This document shows positions 9,802-18,080 of a stretch of 64,000 nucleotides of DNA, in pieces. Below the pieces are notes generated by a model, which did not search any database, was not told the DNA's origin, and saw only the letters and a program-made list of their open reading frames with translations. Where the stretch lies: assembly GCF_017302985.1 (NCBI RefSeq), contig NZ_JAFIMU010000007.1, positions 1,054,001 through 1,118,000 on the forward strand, given 5' to 3'. Each line of letters starts with the position of its first letter. The stretch's first letter is position 1. The position numbers were made by a program, and so were the translations under genes. The DNA is from Corallococcus macrosporus. GTDB taxonomy: Bacteria; Myxococcota; Myxococcia; Myxococcales; Myxococcaceae.

Positions 9802-10359
9802 TCAGCCCACTCGCGTCCAGAGATAGGAGCAATCCAGGGCCAAGGCTTCGAAGGGCTCGACCCGCACGGGTTCAGAGTCCAGGGGGATGGCCCTTTGTAC
9901 ATAGCGTCCCGCATCGAGTTGGAACAACTCCAGCATCCGGGACTTCCTCTTGAGGAACCAGACGTGCGGAATTCCCGCGCGCGCGTACAGAGGCATCTTC
10001 AGTTCGCGATCAAGTCCCTCCGTTTCAGGCGTCAGCACCTCACCCACCCAATCAGGCGTTGGAATGAAGGGATCAGGCTCTGAGAGCCTTGGCGCACGCT
10101 CCCGTCGCCATCCAAGAAGGTCGGGAACCAGGATGTCGCCGCCAATGTTCACTTCGCCCTTTCGCACGATGAGCCAACCACCAGTCCCTCGCATTCCCTT
10201 GTCGAAGAACTGAATGAGTTCCACCAACACGTAGAACGCAAAGAAGGAGTCCCGTGGCGTGAGCAGGGGGCTCACGTACAGCTCTCCGTTGATGATCTCG
10301 CCCACCTTGGTTTCAGGCAGGGCATCCAGATCCGCAGTGGTCGCGGGCTTCTTCTCCAT
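9802..10359 (-). CDS. Uma2 (DUF820) PD-(D/E)XK nuclease-like protein, copy 1
   Basis: The ATG at 10359 follows GGAGG; an ATG five codons upstream lacks a site. The 185 residues show the Uma2 core: ELYVSP, then DILVPDLLGWRRER and TPDWVGEVLTPETEGLDRELKMPLYARAGIPHVW. In Uma2 proteins the Asp, Glu and Lys of these segments correspond to a restriction-endonuclease-like active site. The biological role is unknown. A related copy lies immediately upstream on the same strand. Confidence 0.82.
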   Translation of the reverse strand: MEKKPATTADLDALPETKVGEIINGELYVSPLLTPRDSFFAFYVLVELIQFFDKGMRGTGGWLIVRKGEVNIGGDILVPDLLGWRRERAPRLSEPDPFIPTPDWVGEVLTPETEGLDRELKMPLYARAGIPHVWFLKRKSRMLELFQLDAGRYVQRAIPLDSEPVRVEPFEALALDCSYLWTRVG

Positions 10360-10401
10360 GCCCCCCTCCGTCATCGCGCGTAACCCCGGCCGGGGGTTGC
10401 G

Positions 10402-10962
10402 TCAGCTCTCCGTGCGTCCCCAGATGAGCGCGAGATCCAGCTCCACCGCGTCGAAGGGCTCCGCCCGCACGGGAGCAGACCCAACATGCGTAAGCAGTGC
10501 CTCGTACCTTCCGTCCCGCAGGCTGAACACCTCCAGCGTGCGCGTCCGCGGATCCATCAACCATACGTGCCGCACGCCCTCGCGCGCGTACACCGGCATT
10601 TTCACCTCGCGATCCAGCTTCCAGGTGGACGGGGACAACACCTCGCAGACCCAGTCCGGCGCGAGCGATACCGCCACAGTGTCAGGAACGTCGGGCATCC
10701 GCTCCAACCTCCATCCGGCGACATCTGGAACCAGGACATCCTGATGGAGGTGCAGCTCCTGCTCGCCCAGGAACAGCCATCCACCGGGTCCGCCACTTCC
10801 CCACTCGAAAGCCCCTACAAGCTTGCTGCTGAGCCGAATGGCAGCGGATGCATGCCGCGCTGCCGGCCGTGGGCTTGCATACAGCTCGCCCGCGACGAGC
10901 TCCCCCACGACATGGTCGGGAAGCGCCTCCAGGTCCGCATAGGTCGCGGGCTTCTTTCCCAT
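10402..10962 (-). CDS. Uma2 (DUF820) PD-(D/E)XK nuclease-like protein, copy 2
   Basis: The ATG at 10962 follows GGGGAGA. The product of 186 residues begins MGKKPATYADLEALPDHVVGE, nearly the same opening as its downstream neighbour (MEKKPATTADLDALPETKVGE). It keeps QDVLVPDVAGWRLERM and DWVCEVLSPST, followed by LDREVKMPVYAREGVRHVW. The tandem order and shared N-terminus point to an old duplication. Uma2 families are strongly expanded in some bacteria with no established function. Confidence 0.82.
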   Translation of the reverse strand: MGKKPATYADLEALPDHVVGELVAGELYASPRPAARHASAAIRLSSKLVGAFEWGSGGPGGWLFLGEQELHLHQDVLVPDVAGWRLERMPDVPDTVAVSLAPDWVCEVLSPSTWKLDREVKMPVYAREGVRHVWLMDPRTRTLEVFSLRDGRYEALLTHVGSAPVRAEPFDAVELDLALIWGRTES

Positions 10963-11147
10963 CACGTCTCCCCATTCCTCGCCGCCCTCCACTCTATCCA
11001 TGACGGCAAGGGGTAGCACGCCCGTCCGACATGACAGGGCACACGTCCGGCGGCCTACCTTACACATCTTCCAGCGATTCCCCTGCCCCGCCACCACCCC
11101 ACGGTTAAGAGGCCCGCATCTTCCCCTCCTTCCCCGAAAGGTCCCCC

Positions 11148-12167
11148 ATGGCCACGCCGCTCCAGGGTCGCGAAATCCACCTGAAGTCCCGCCCGCACGG
11201 TGAACCCACGCCGGACAACTTCGAGTTCGTCACCGTCACCGTCCCGGAGCCCGCCGAGGGACAGGTCCTCGTGCGCAACCACTTCATGTCCGTGGATCCG
11301 TACATGCGCGGCCGCATGAACGACGCGAAGTCCTACGTCCCGCCCTTCAAGCTGGGCGAGGTCATGGACGGCGGCGCCGTGGGCCAGGTCCTCCGCTCGC
11401 GCTCACCCGACTTCAAGGAAGGGGACTTCGTCGTCGGCACCGGCGGCTGGCGCGAGTACACCGTCGCCCCCGCGAAGCACTACCAGAAGGCCGACCCGTC
11501 CGTGGGCCCGCTCTCCGCGTACCTCGGCGTGCTCGGCATGCCGGGGATGACCGCGTACGTGGGCCTGCTCGACCTTGGCAGGCCGAAGGCCGGCGACACC
11601 GTCTTCGTGTCCGCCGCGGCCGGAGCCGTGGGCGGCGTCGTGGGACAGATTGCCCGCATCAAGGGCTGCCGCGTGGTGGGCAGCGTCGGCTCGGACGCGA
11701 AGGTGAAGCACCTGCGTGACGACCTGAAGTTCGACGCTGGCCTCAACTACAAGTCCGCCCCCATCGCCGAGTCCCTGGCGAAGGCCTGCCCGGACGGCAT
11801 CGACGTGTACTTCGACAACGTGGGCGGCGACCACCTGGAGGCCGCCATCGGCCTGATGAACAACCACGGCCGCATCGTCCTGTGCGGCTCCATCTCCGGG
11901 TACAACGCCACCACCCCCGCGCCCGGCCCGCGCAACCTGTTCCTCGCCGTGGGCAAGCGCCTCACCCTCCAGGGCTTCATCGTCATGGACCACGGGGACC
12001 GCCGCGCGGACTTCCTGCGCGACGTGGGCCAGTGGCTGCGCGAGGGCAAGGTGTCGGACGTGGCCACCGTGGTGGACGGCCTGGACCAGGCCCCCGGCGC
12101 GTTCATCGGCCTGCTGCGCGGGGACAACACCGGCAAGATGCTGGTGCGGCTGGCGAAGGACGCCTGA
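11148..12167 (+). CDS. NADP-dependent oxidoreductase, CurA / medium-chain reductase family
   Basis: The 339-residue protein is a zinc-free medium-chain dehydrogenase/reductase. FMSVDPYMRGRM near residue 50 and the nucleotide-binding loop VSAAAGAVGGVVGQIA near 155 are diagnostic of the CurA / leukotriene-B4 12-hydroxydehydrogenase group, which reduces the C=C bond of enones with NADPH. The start is supported by family length more than by its weak ribosome site (AAAGG). It stands alone, 141 bases before the catalase gene. Confidence 0.87.
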   Translation: MATPLQGREIHLKSRPHGEPTPDNFEFVTVTVPEPAEGQVLVRNHFMSVDPYMRGRMNDAKSYVPPFKLGEVMDGGAVGQVLRSRSPDFKEGDFVVGTGGWREYTVAPAKHYQKADPSVGPLSAYLGVLGMPGMTAYVGLLDLGRPKAGDTVFVSAAAGAVGGVVGQIARIKGCRVVGSVGSDAKVKHLRDDLKFDAGLNYKSAPIAESLAKACPDGIDVYFDNVGGDHLEAAIGLMNNHGRIVLCGSISGYNATTPAPGPRNLFLAVGKRLTLQGFIVMDHGDRRADFLRDVGQWLREGKVSDVATVVDGLDQAPGAFIGLLRGDNTGKMLVRLAKDA

Positions 12168-12308
12168 CGCTCGGTGGCCAACGTCCGGAACGAGCGCCAC
12201 CGGACACAGCCCCGCCTTTGAGTCCCAAACCTCCCAAAGGCAGCCACGAAGACGTGCGGCCTCCACCGCGTCCGGCACCCTGCACGCCCCCTTGAAGGAG
12301 GCAGTGCG

Positions 12309-14423
12309 GTGACCTCACAGAAGCATCCGGACGCGGTGCACGTCGACGAGAAGAGCAAGGATGAGCAGCTCGCGAGGGACCGCTCGGAGCCCACGGGCAA
12401 CTTCCTCACCACGGACCAGGGCATCCGCGTCGAGCACACCGACGACTCGCTCAAGATTGGCGCTCGCGGCCCCACGCTGCTGGAGGACTTCCACTTCCGC
12501 GAGAAGATGACCCGCTTCGACCACGAGCGGATCCCCGAGCGCGTCGTCCACGCGCGCGGCTCCGCGGCCCATGGCTACTTCCAGCCCTACGAGTCGCAGG
12601 CGAAGTACACCCGCGCGAAGTTCCTCCAGGACCCCAAGAAGAAGACGCCCGTGTTCGTGCGCTTCTCCACCGTCGCGGGCTCGCGCGGCTCCGCGGACAC
12701 CGTGCGCGACGTGCGCGGCTTCGCGGTGAAGTTCTACACGGAGGAGGGCAACTTCGACCTGGTGGGCAACAACATCCCCGTCTTCTTCATCCAGGACGGC
12801 ATCAAGTTCCCGGACGTCGTGCACGCGGCCAAGCCGGAGCCCCACCACGAGATGCCCCAGGCACAGACGGCGCATGACTCGTTCTGGGACTTCGTGTCGC
12901 TCGTCCCGGAGACGATGCACATGGTCATGTGGATCATGTCCGACCGCGCCATCCCGCGCTCGTACCGGATGATGCAGGGCTTTGGCGTCCACACCTTCCG
13001 CTTCATCGACGAGAAGAACACCTCGCGCTTCGTGAAGTTCCACTGGAAGCCGCTGCTGGGCACGCACTCGCTCGTCTGGGACGAGGCGCAGAAGCTGGCG
13101 GGCAAGGACCCGGACTTCCACCGCCGCGACCTCTTCGAGGCCATCGAGCAGGGGGACTTCCCCGAGTACGAGCTGGGCGTTCAAATCCTGGAGGAGTCGG
13201 ACGCGACGAAGCTGGGCGCGGACCTGCTGGACGCGACGAAGATCGTCCCGGAGGAGATCGCCCCGGTGATTCCGGTGGGCAAGCTCACGCTGGACCGCAA
13301 CCCGACGAACTTCTTCGCGGAGACGGAGCAGGTCGCCTTCTGCGTGTCCAACATCGTGCCGGGCATCGACTTCACGGATGATCCGCTGATGCAGGCGCGG
13401 CTCTTCTCGTACCTGGACACGCAACTGACGCGCCTGGGCGGACCGAACTTCGCGGAGATCCCCATCAACCGCCCGGTGGCGCCGGTGCACAACCACCAGC
13501 AGGACGGCTTCAGCCGGCACACGAGCAACGTGGGCCGCGCCAACTACTTCCCCAACTCGCTGGGCGGAGGCTGCCCGTTCCTCGCGTCCCAGAAGCAGGG
13601 CGGCTTCGTGCACCACCCGGAAGCCGTGAGCGGCCAGAAGATCCGCGAGCGCGCCGCCTCCTTCAACGACCACTACAGCCAGGCCGCGCTGTTCTTCCGC
13701 AGCCTGTCCGCGCCGGAGCAGGAGCACCTCATCGACGCCTGCCGCTTCGAGCTGGGCAAGGTGGAGACGCGCGCCATCCAGGAGCGCGTGCTGGAGCACT
13801 TCGCGAAGATTGACGCCCTGCTGGTGTCCGCCGTGGCCGAAGGGCTGGGCCTGCCCGCCCCCAAGGCCACGCCCGCCACGCCCAAGGGTCCGCCCGCGTC
13901 CAAGGCCCTGAGCATGGAGGCGATGAAGATGACGACGCCGCCGTCCATCAAGTCCCGGAAGATTGGCGTGCTCGTCGCGGACGGCGTGGACGCGGACGAG
14001 CTGATGGCCGTGCGCAAGGAGCTGGAGGCACAGGGCGCGAAGGTGAAGATCATCGCCAAGCGCCTGGGCACGGTGAAGGCCGCCAACGGCAAGGACGTGC
14101 CGGTGGACAAGAGCGCCATGACGACCGCCTCCGTGGAGTACGACGGCGTCTTCATCGCCGGCGGCGCCGCGAGCGTGGCCACGCTGAAGAAGGACGGGGA
14201 GTCGCGCCACTTCGTGCAGGAGGCCTACCTGCACTGCAAGACGGTGGGCGCGTCCAAGGACGCGGAGGACATGCTGAAGGCCTGCGAAATCGACCCGGCC
14301 GCGCCCGGCGTCGTCGCGGGCTCCAAGGCCGGAGCCGGCACCGCGCTGGCCACCGCGTTCTCCGCGGCGCTCGCGCAGCACCGGCACTGGGACCGCAAGG
14401 ACAACACCCGCGTCCCGGCCTGA
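12309..14423 (+). CDS. katE: Large-subunit (clade 2) catalase, HPII type
   Basis: The GTG at 12309 lies 7 bases after AAGGAGG. At 704 residues this is the long haem catalase that converts hydrogen peroxide to water and oxygen. The distal His is in [14 protein letters not shown], the distal Asn in [12 protein letters not shown], and the proximal haem Tyr in [18 protein letters not shown]. Residues from about 545 form the C-terminal DJ-1/PfpI-like domain ([15 protein letters not shown]). That domain lacks the reactive Cys elbow, as is normal in this clade. Confidence 0.95.
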   Translation: MTSQKHPDAVHVDEKSKDEQLARDRSEPTGNFLTTDQGIRVEHTDDSLKIGARGPTLLEDFHFREKMTRFDHERIPERVVHARGSAAHGYFQPYESQAKYTRAKFLQDPKKKTPVFVRFSTVAGSRGSADTVRDVRGFAVKFYTEEGNFDLVGNNIPVFFIQDGIKFPDVVHAAKPEPHHEMPQAQTAHDSFWDFVSLVPETMHMVMWIMSDRAIPRSYRMMQGFGVHTFRFIDEKNTSRFVKFHWKPLLGTHSLVWDEAQKLAGKDPDFHRRDLFEAIEQGDFPEYELGVQILEESDATKLGADLLDATKIVPEEIAPVIPVGKLTLDRNPTNFFAETEQVAFCVSNIVPGIDFTDDPLMQARLFSYLDTQLTRLGGPNFAEIPINRPVAPVHNHQQDGFSRHTSNVGRANYFPNSLGGGCPFLASQKQGGFVHHPEAVSGQKIRERAASFNDHYSQAALFFRSLSAPEQEHLIDACRFELGKVETRAIQERVLEHFAKIDALLVSAVAEGLGLPAPKATPATPKGPPASKALSMEAMKMTTPPSIKSRKIGVLVADGVDADELMAVRKELEAQGAKVKIIAKRLGTVKAANGKDVPVDKSAMTTASVEYDGVFIAGGAASVATLKKDGESRHFVQEAYLHCKTVGASKDAEDMLKACEIDPAAPGVVAGSKAGAGTALATAFSAALAQHRHWDRKDNTRVPA

Positions 14424-14434
14424 GGCCTTCAACC

Positions 14435-14469
14435 CGGTGACGTCACCGCGTCCGCTGTGACGCGGTGAC
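14435..14469. terminator. Nested inverted repeats at a convergent gene junction
   Basis: CGGTGACGTCACCG (14435-14448) is a perfect palindrome. GTCACCGCGT (14442-14451) also pairs with ACGCGGTGAC (14460-14469). They cover the junction of katE and the convergent subtilisin gene, reaching into its 3' end. A bidirectional terminator is likely, although no T-tract follows. Confidence 0.4.
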
Positions 14470-15207
14470 GCGCCGCCAGCCGGGAGGACAGCCCTCGCGC
14501 AGCACCCGCGCCGCCGCGAGGGCGCACGCGTAGCTGCTCGTGATGGGTCGCTCCCCCCAGGCCCCGTCCGCGTACAGCCGCACCGTGGCCGCGTCCTCGA
14601 CGTGGTCCACGATGTCGCCCTTGCGCAGCGCGTGCGCCATGGCCGCGTCCGCCACCGTCACCACCGACGGCATCCCGGACGGCAGCCCCGACACGGGACC
14701 GGCCGCGCAGAGCACCAGGCTCCCCTGCTCCACCGCCCGGTCCAGCAGCGCGGCCAGGGGCGCCTCGAAGGCGCGGCCCACGGTGCCCAGGCTCAGGTTG
14801 ATGAGGTCCGGGCGCACGTCCCCGGTCAGCCACTCCAGCGCCTCCAGCAGGCTCAGCGAATCCCCGCGCATCCGCCCGTCCAGCACGCGCGCGACGTACC
14901 ACTCGACGTCGTCACCGGGGCGGCCCTGGTCCAGCAGGATGCTCAGCACCGCGGTGCCGTGACCGTGCGTGTCCTCCAGGTCCTCCAGTGCGGAGCCGCC
15001 GTGACGCCAGGCGGCCAGCTCCTCACGCGAGTGGACGCGGGACTCCAGGCGCCGCGCCTCCCGGTCCACCGTGAAGCTCGCCGCTCCGGCAAGCGACAAC
15101 CCCGCCCCGCGAAGGAAGCCCACCGACACACCGCTGTCCACGATGGCGACCTTCACGGGAGGCAGGGCCTTGAAGCGAGGCCTAGCAGGAGCTGGAAGAG
15201 TCCTCAC
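14443..15207 (-). CDS. Small subtilisin-like (S8) protein with altered oxyanion residue
   Basis: The 254 residues keep the triad in order: Asp24 in KVAIVDSGV, His83 in HGHGTAV and Ser225 in TSSYACA. The oxyanion Asn, normally in AAGN, is Pro171 here (LCAAGPVSG), so catalytic power may be weak or lost. There is no signal peptide or pro-domain, which points to a cytoplasmic maturation or binding role. The GTG at 15207 lies inside the preceding small gene, 26 bases overlapping, so translation is probably coupled. Small S8 proteins beside short peptides occur in RiPP pathways, but no other RiPP enzyme is near. Confidence 0.75.
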   Translation of the reverse strand: MRTLPAPARPRFKALPPVKVAIVDSGVSVGFLRGAGLSLAGAASFTVDREARRLESRVHSREELAAWRHGGSALEDLEDTHGHGTAVLSILLDQGRPGDDVEWYVARVLDGRMRGDSLSLLEALEWLTGDVRPDLINLSLGTVGRAFEAPLAALLDRAVEQGSLVLCAAGPVSGLPSGMPSVVTVADAAMAHALRKGDIVDHVEDAATVRLYADGAWGERPITSSYACALAAARVLREGCPPGWRRVTASQRTR

Positions 15208-15376
15208 CCACCGGCATCTTCAGCTGCGTGGGGTAGTAGGTCCCCACCCACTGGGTGCCGTTCCACGTCCACTGGAAGCCGTTCATGTACGACGTGGCGC
15301 AGGCGTACCCGATGAGGTCCTCGGACCCGCTCACTTCGTCCAGCAGCTTCGACACGTCCTTGCTCGTGAATTTCAA
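15182..15376 (-). CDS. 64-residue protein ending in SSSSC, possible peptide precursor
   Basis: A TTG start at 15376 is supported by AGGAG (15384-15388) with 7-base spacing; no ATG or GTG has comparable support. The N-terminal third is leader-like (KFTSKDVSKLLDEVSGSEDL), the middle is aromatic (FQWTWNGTQWVGTYY), and the end is GEDSSSSC. Cysteines are at positions 26 and 64. It overlaps and is transcribed before the subtilisin-like gene. I do not recognise a family. A substrate or partner of that S8 protein is an inference from the coupling alone. Confidence 0.55.
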   Translation of the reverse strand: MKFTSKDVSKLLDEVSGSEDLIGYACATSYMNGFQWTWNGTQWVGTYYPTQLKMPVGEDSSSSC

Positions 15377-15539
15377 GGGAGCACTCCTGACATCGGATTG
15401 GGGGGGAAAAGCGGTCAGGAGACTAGGGGGCTGGGGGACGGGTCGCAATGATGTGGGGCATCCCCCCGCCAGGAACGCGGCGGCGGACCCGCGAGGGAGT
15501 TAGGGTCTGCCGGTCCACCGGTGTGAGAGGTGTCGCGCG

Positions 15540-16823
15540 ATGAAGCTCTGGGCCCGCTGGTTCCGCATTCCCTTCTGGCAGCGCGTGCTGGGCGCCTTCG
15601 TGCTGGGCGCGCTCGCCGGGTGGGCGCTGGGCGACCGGGCCGGCACGTGGCTCCAGCCGCTGGGCACGCTCTACGTCCAGCTCATCCGGATGATCGCCAC
15701 GCCGCTGGTGTTCTTCGCCGTCATCCACGCGGTGTCCGCGCTGCGCGGCCAGAAGAGCGTGGCGGCGCTGGGCGGCCGCACCTTCCTCTGGTTCGCCGTC
15801 ACCGCCGCGCTGGCCGTGGGCGTGGGGCTGGGCACCGCCGCCCTCACGAAGCCGGGCCTGGGCGTGGGCACGCTCCAGGCGGCCAGCGACTACAAGCCCC
15901 GCCAGGTGCCCGGCCCGGTGCAGGTGCTGCTGGACGTGGTGCCCACCAACCCCTTCGCCGCGCTCGCCGAAGGCAAGATGCTCCAGGTCATCTTCTTCGC
16001 GGGCCTGCTGGGCTTCGCGCTGGTGAAGCTGGGCGAGCGCACGGAGCGCCTGCGCGCGCTGGTGGGCGAGGCCAGCGACGCGATGATTCAAGTCACCCGC
16101 TTCGTGCTGGAGCTCACGCCGCTGGGCACCTTCGGCCTCATCGCCGCGCTGGTGGGCACCTACGGCTTCGAGCGCCTGCTGCCCCTGGGCACCTTCGTCC
16201 TCACGCTGTACCTCGCGTGCGCGGTGCACGTCGTCTTCGTGTACGGAGGGCTGCTGGCGGCGCACGGGCTCAACCCGCTGCGCTTCTTCCGGGGCGCCGC
16301 GCCGGGCATGCAGGTGGCGTTCGTCAGCTCCTCCAGCTTCGCGTCCATGCCGGTGGCCCTGCGCAGCGTCACCCACAACCTGGGCGTCAACCGCGACTAC
16401 GCGGCGTTCGCGGTGCCGCTGGGCGCCACCATCAAGATGGACGGCTGCGGCGCCATCTACCCGGCGATGACGTCGCTCTTCATTGCCCAATACTTCGGCC
16501 TGACGCTGTCCGCGCCGCAGCTCTTCATCATCCTGCTGGCGTCCGTGCTGGGCAGCTTCGGCACCGCGGGCGTGCCCGGCACGGCGGTGGTGATGACCAC
16601 CGTCGTCCTCAGCGCCGCGGGGCTGCCCCTGGAGGGGCTGGGCTACCTGCTGGCCATCGACCGGGTGCTGGACATGATGCGCACCCTCACCAACGTCACC
16701 GGGCAGATGCTGGTGCCCGTGCTGGTGGCGCGCGAGGAGGGCCTGCTGGACCTGGCCGTCTACAACCGCGCGTCCAGCAACGTGGGGCTGGAGGAGCCCC
16801 AACCCCCGTCGCCGGTCAGCTGA
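15540..16823 (+). CDS. Dicarboxylate/amino acid:cation symporter (DAACS)
   Basis: The 427-residue membrane protein has the GltP/DctA fold. The serine-rich hairpin appears as SSSSFASMPVALRSV, the substrate/cation motif as LGATIKMDGCGAIYPAM, and the second hairpin as LGSFGTAGVPGTAVVM. The usual NMDGT is KMDGC here, which may shift substrate choice. It should import glutamate, aspartate or C4-dicarboxylates with protons or sodium. It appears monocistronic; GAGAGGT precedes the ATG. Confidence 0.92.
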   Translation: MKLWARWFRIPFWQRVLGAFVLGALAGWALGDRAGTWLQPLGTLYVQLIRMIATPLVFFAVIHAVSALRGQKSVAALGGRTFLWFAVTAALAVGVGLGTAALTKPGLGVGTLQAASDYKPRQVPGPVQVLLDVVPTNPFAALAEGKMLQVIFFAGLLGFALVKLGERTERLRALVGEASDAMIQVTRFVLELTPLGTFGLIAALVGTYGFERLLPLGTFVLTLYLACAVHVVFVYGGLLAAHGLNPLRFFRGAAPGMQVAFVSSSSFASMPVALRSVTHNLGVNRDYAAFAVPLGATIKMDGCGAIYPAMTSLFIAQYFGLTLSAPQLFIILLASVLGSFGTAGVPGTAVVMTTVVLSAAGLPLEGLGYLLAIDRVLDMMRTLTNVTGQMLVPVLVAREEGLLDLAVYNRASSNVGLEEPQPPSPVS

Positions 16824-16826
16824 GCG

Positions 16827-18065
16827 CTACTTGCAGGTCTTCGCCGGCAGGGAATCAATCCAGTCCGCGATGAGCTGCGAGCCCTCCGCGTGGCGAACCG
16901 TGCGGCCAATCTGCGGCATCATCTTGCCGGACTCCTCCGTGTGCATCCGGTACCAGAGGATGGACTCCGCGTGGTTGCCGGGGAGGATGTCGAACTCGCC
17001 GCCCACGCCGCTGCCCGCGGAGCCCGGGCGCTTGCACTCGCCCAGGCTGAACATGCTCGTGGTCCCGATGTCGAGGAACAACTGGCTGGTGATGCCCGCC
17101 GTCCCCTTCGGGTTGTGGCAATGCGCGCAGTTGATGTCCAGGTACGTGCGCGCCCGCGTGGTCAGGTCCGCCGCCTGCGGATCGAACGCGTCCGGCGCCT
17201 TCGGCAACTCCGCCGCGGCAGGCAGGCCGTCCAGCTTGCCCAGCGACGCCAGGTACTCCAACTGGTCGTGCTCCACGCCGCCGTACGTGTTGGTGCGGTG
17301 CAGGTAGCGCGCCTTCACGCCAATGGGGTGCATCACCTGCGCCCCCTTGTCGTCCACCAGGTGGTGGCACTGCTGGCACTGGTTCTTGGAGGGCACCGCG
17401 TACTTGAACGAACGGGTCTCCCCTTCCGAGTCGATGAACGTCACGTCACGCGAGCGGCCGCCGGTGGCCAGCGTGGCCTCCGTCTGCTCCGCGTTCCAGA
17501 CGTACGGCCACGCCTCCCAGCCTGAGGGCTGGTGCACCAGGACGCGCGTCTCGATGACCCGCACGTCCTGGTCCGGCTTCCGCAGGTCCGCCGGGAAGGC
17601 GAACGTCTTCGTGATCAGCGTCCCCACCGGCAGGTCCAGCGCGGCCATGGGCTGGTAGCGCGCCGTCTTGCCGGGGGGGATGTAGAGGGTGCGTGACTTG
17701 ACCGCGTAGTCGGAGAACAGCGCGGTGGACAGGGTGTAGGGCACGTTGCCCTCCACCGGGACGAGTCCCCCGTCCGCCGGGCTTCCGGTGAACAGCCCGT
17801 AGCCCGACAGCGTGTTGGGGATGGCCAGCGGAGGGCCCGCGTCCGGCTCGCCCGCGTCAGGCGTTCCGGAGTCCACGGGCCCCGCGTCTGGCACACCGGC
17901 GTCGGGAACCCCCGCATCCTCCGTTCCGGCATCCGGCACGGAGGTCCCCGCGTCGGGTGTGGGCGCGGGGTTCTCCGGGTCGGAGGAACCGCAGGCCGCC
18001 AGCGACAGCGCCAGCAGCACCACGGGGAGACGGGGCTTCACGAACGACGTCCACATGGGTGTCAC
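16827..18065 (-). CDS. SO2930-family dihaem c-type cytochrome lipoprotein
   Basis: A lipoprotein signal (LPVVLLALSLAACGSS) is followed by a linker of repeated PDAG units to about residue 80. Two haem-c sites are present: CQQCH near residue 235 and CAHCH near 315. The spacing and the C-terminal MHTEESGKMMPQIGR match the SO2930-type dihaem cytochrome family. It should be an envelope electron carrier. It lies 15 bases downstream of the beta-helix gene, the same pairing seen for SO2929/SO2930 in Shewanella, so they are one operon. Confidence 0.85.
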   Translation of the reverse strand: MTPMWTSFVKPRLPVVLLALSLAACGSSDPENPAPTPDAGTSVPDAGTEDAGVPDAGVPDAGPVDSGTPDAGEPDAGPPLAIPNTLSGYGLFTGSPADGGLVPVEGNVPYTLSTALFSDYAVKSRTLYIPPGKTARYQPMAALDLPVGTLITKTFAFPADLRKPDQDVRVIETRVLVHQPSGWEAWPYVWNAEQTEATLATGGRSRDVTFIDSEGETRSFKYAVPSKNQCQQCHHLVDDKGAQVMHPIGVKARYLHRTNTYGGVEHDQLEYLASLGKLDGLPAAAELPKAPDAFDPQAADLTTRARTYLDINCAHCHNPKGTAGITSQLFLDIGTTSMFSLGECKRPGSAGSGVGGEFDILPGNHAESILWYRMHTEESGKMMPQIGRTVRHAEGSQLIADWIDSLPAKTCK

Positions 18066-18080
18066 GCTCCCTGACTGCGA

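Noticed and set aside
14443-15207. A normal secreted subtilisin
   Set aside because: It has no signal peptide or pro-domain, is only 254 residues long, and the oxyanion Asn is Pro.
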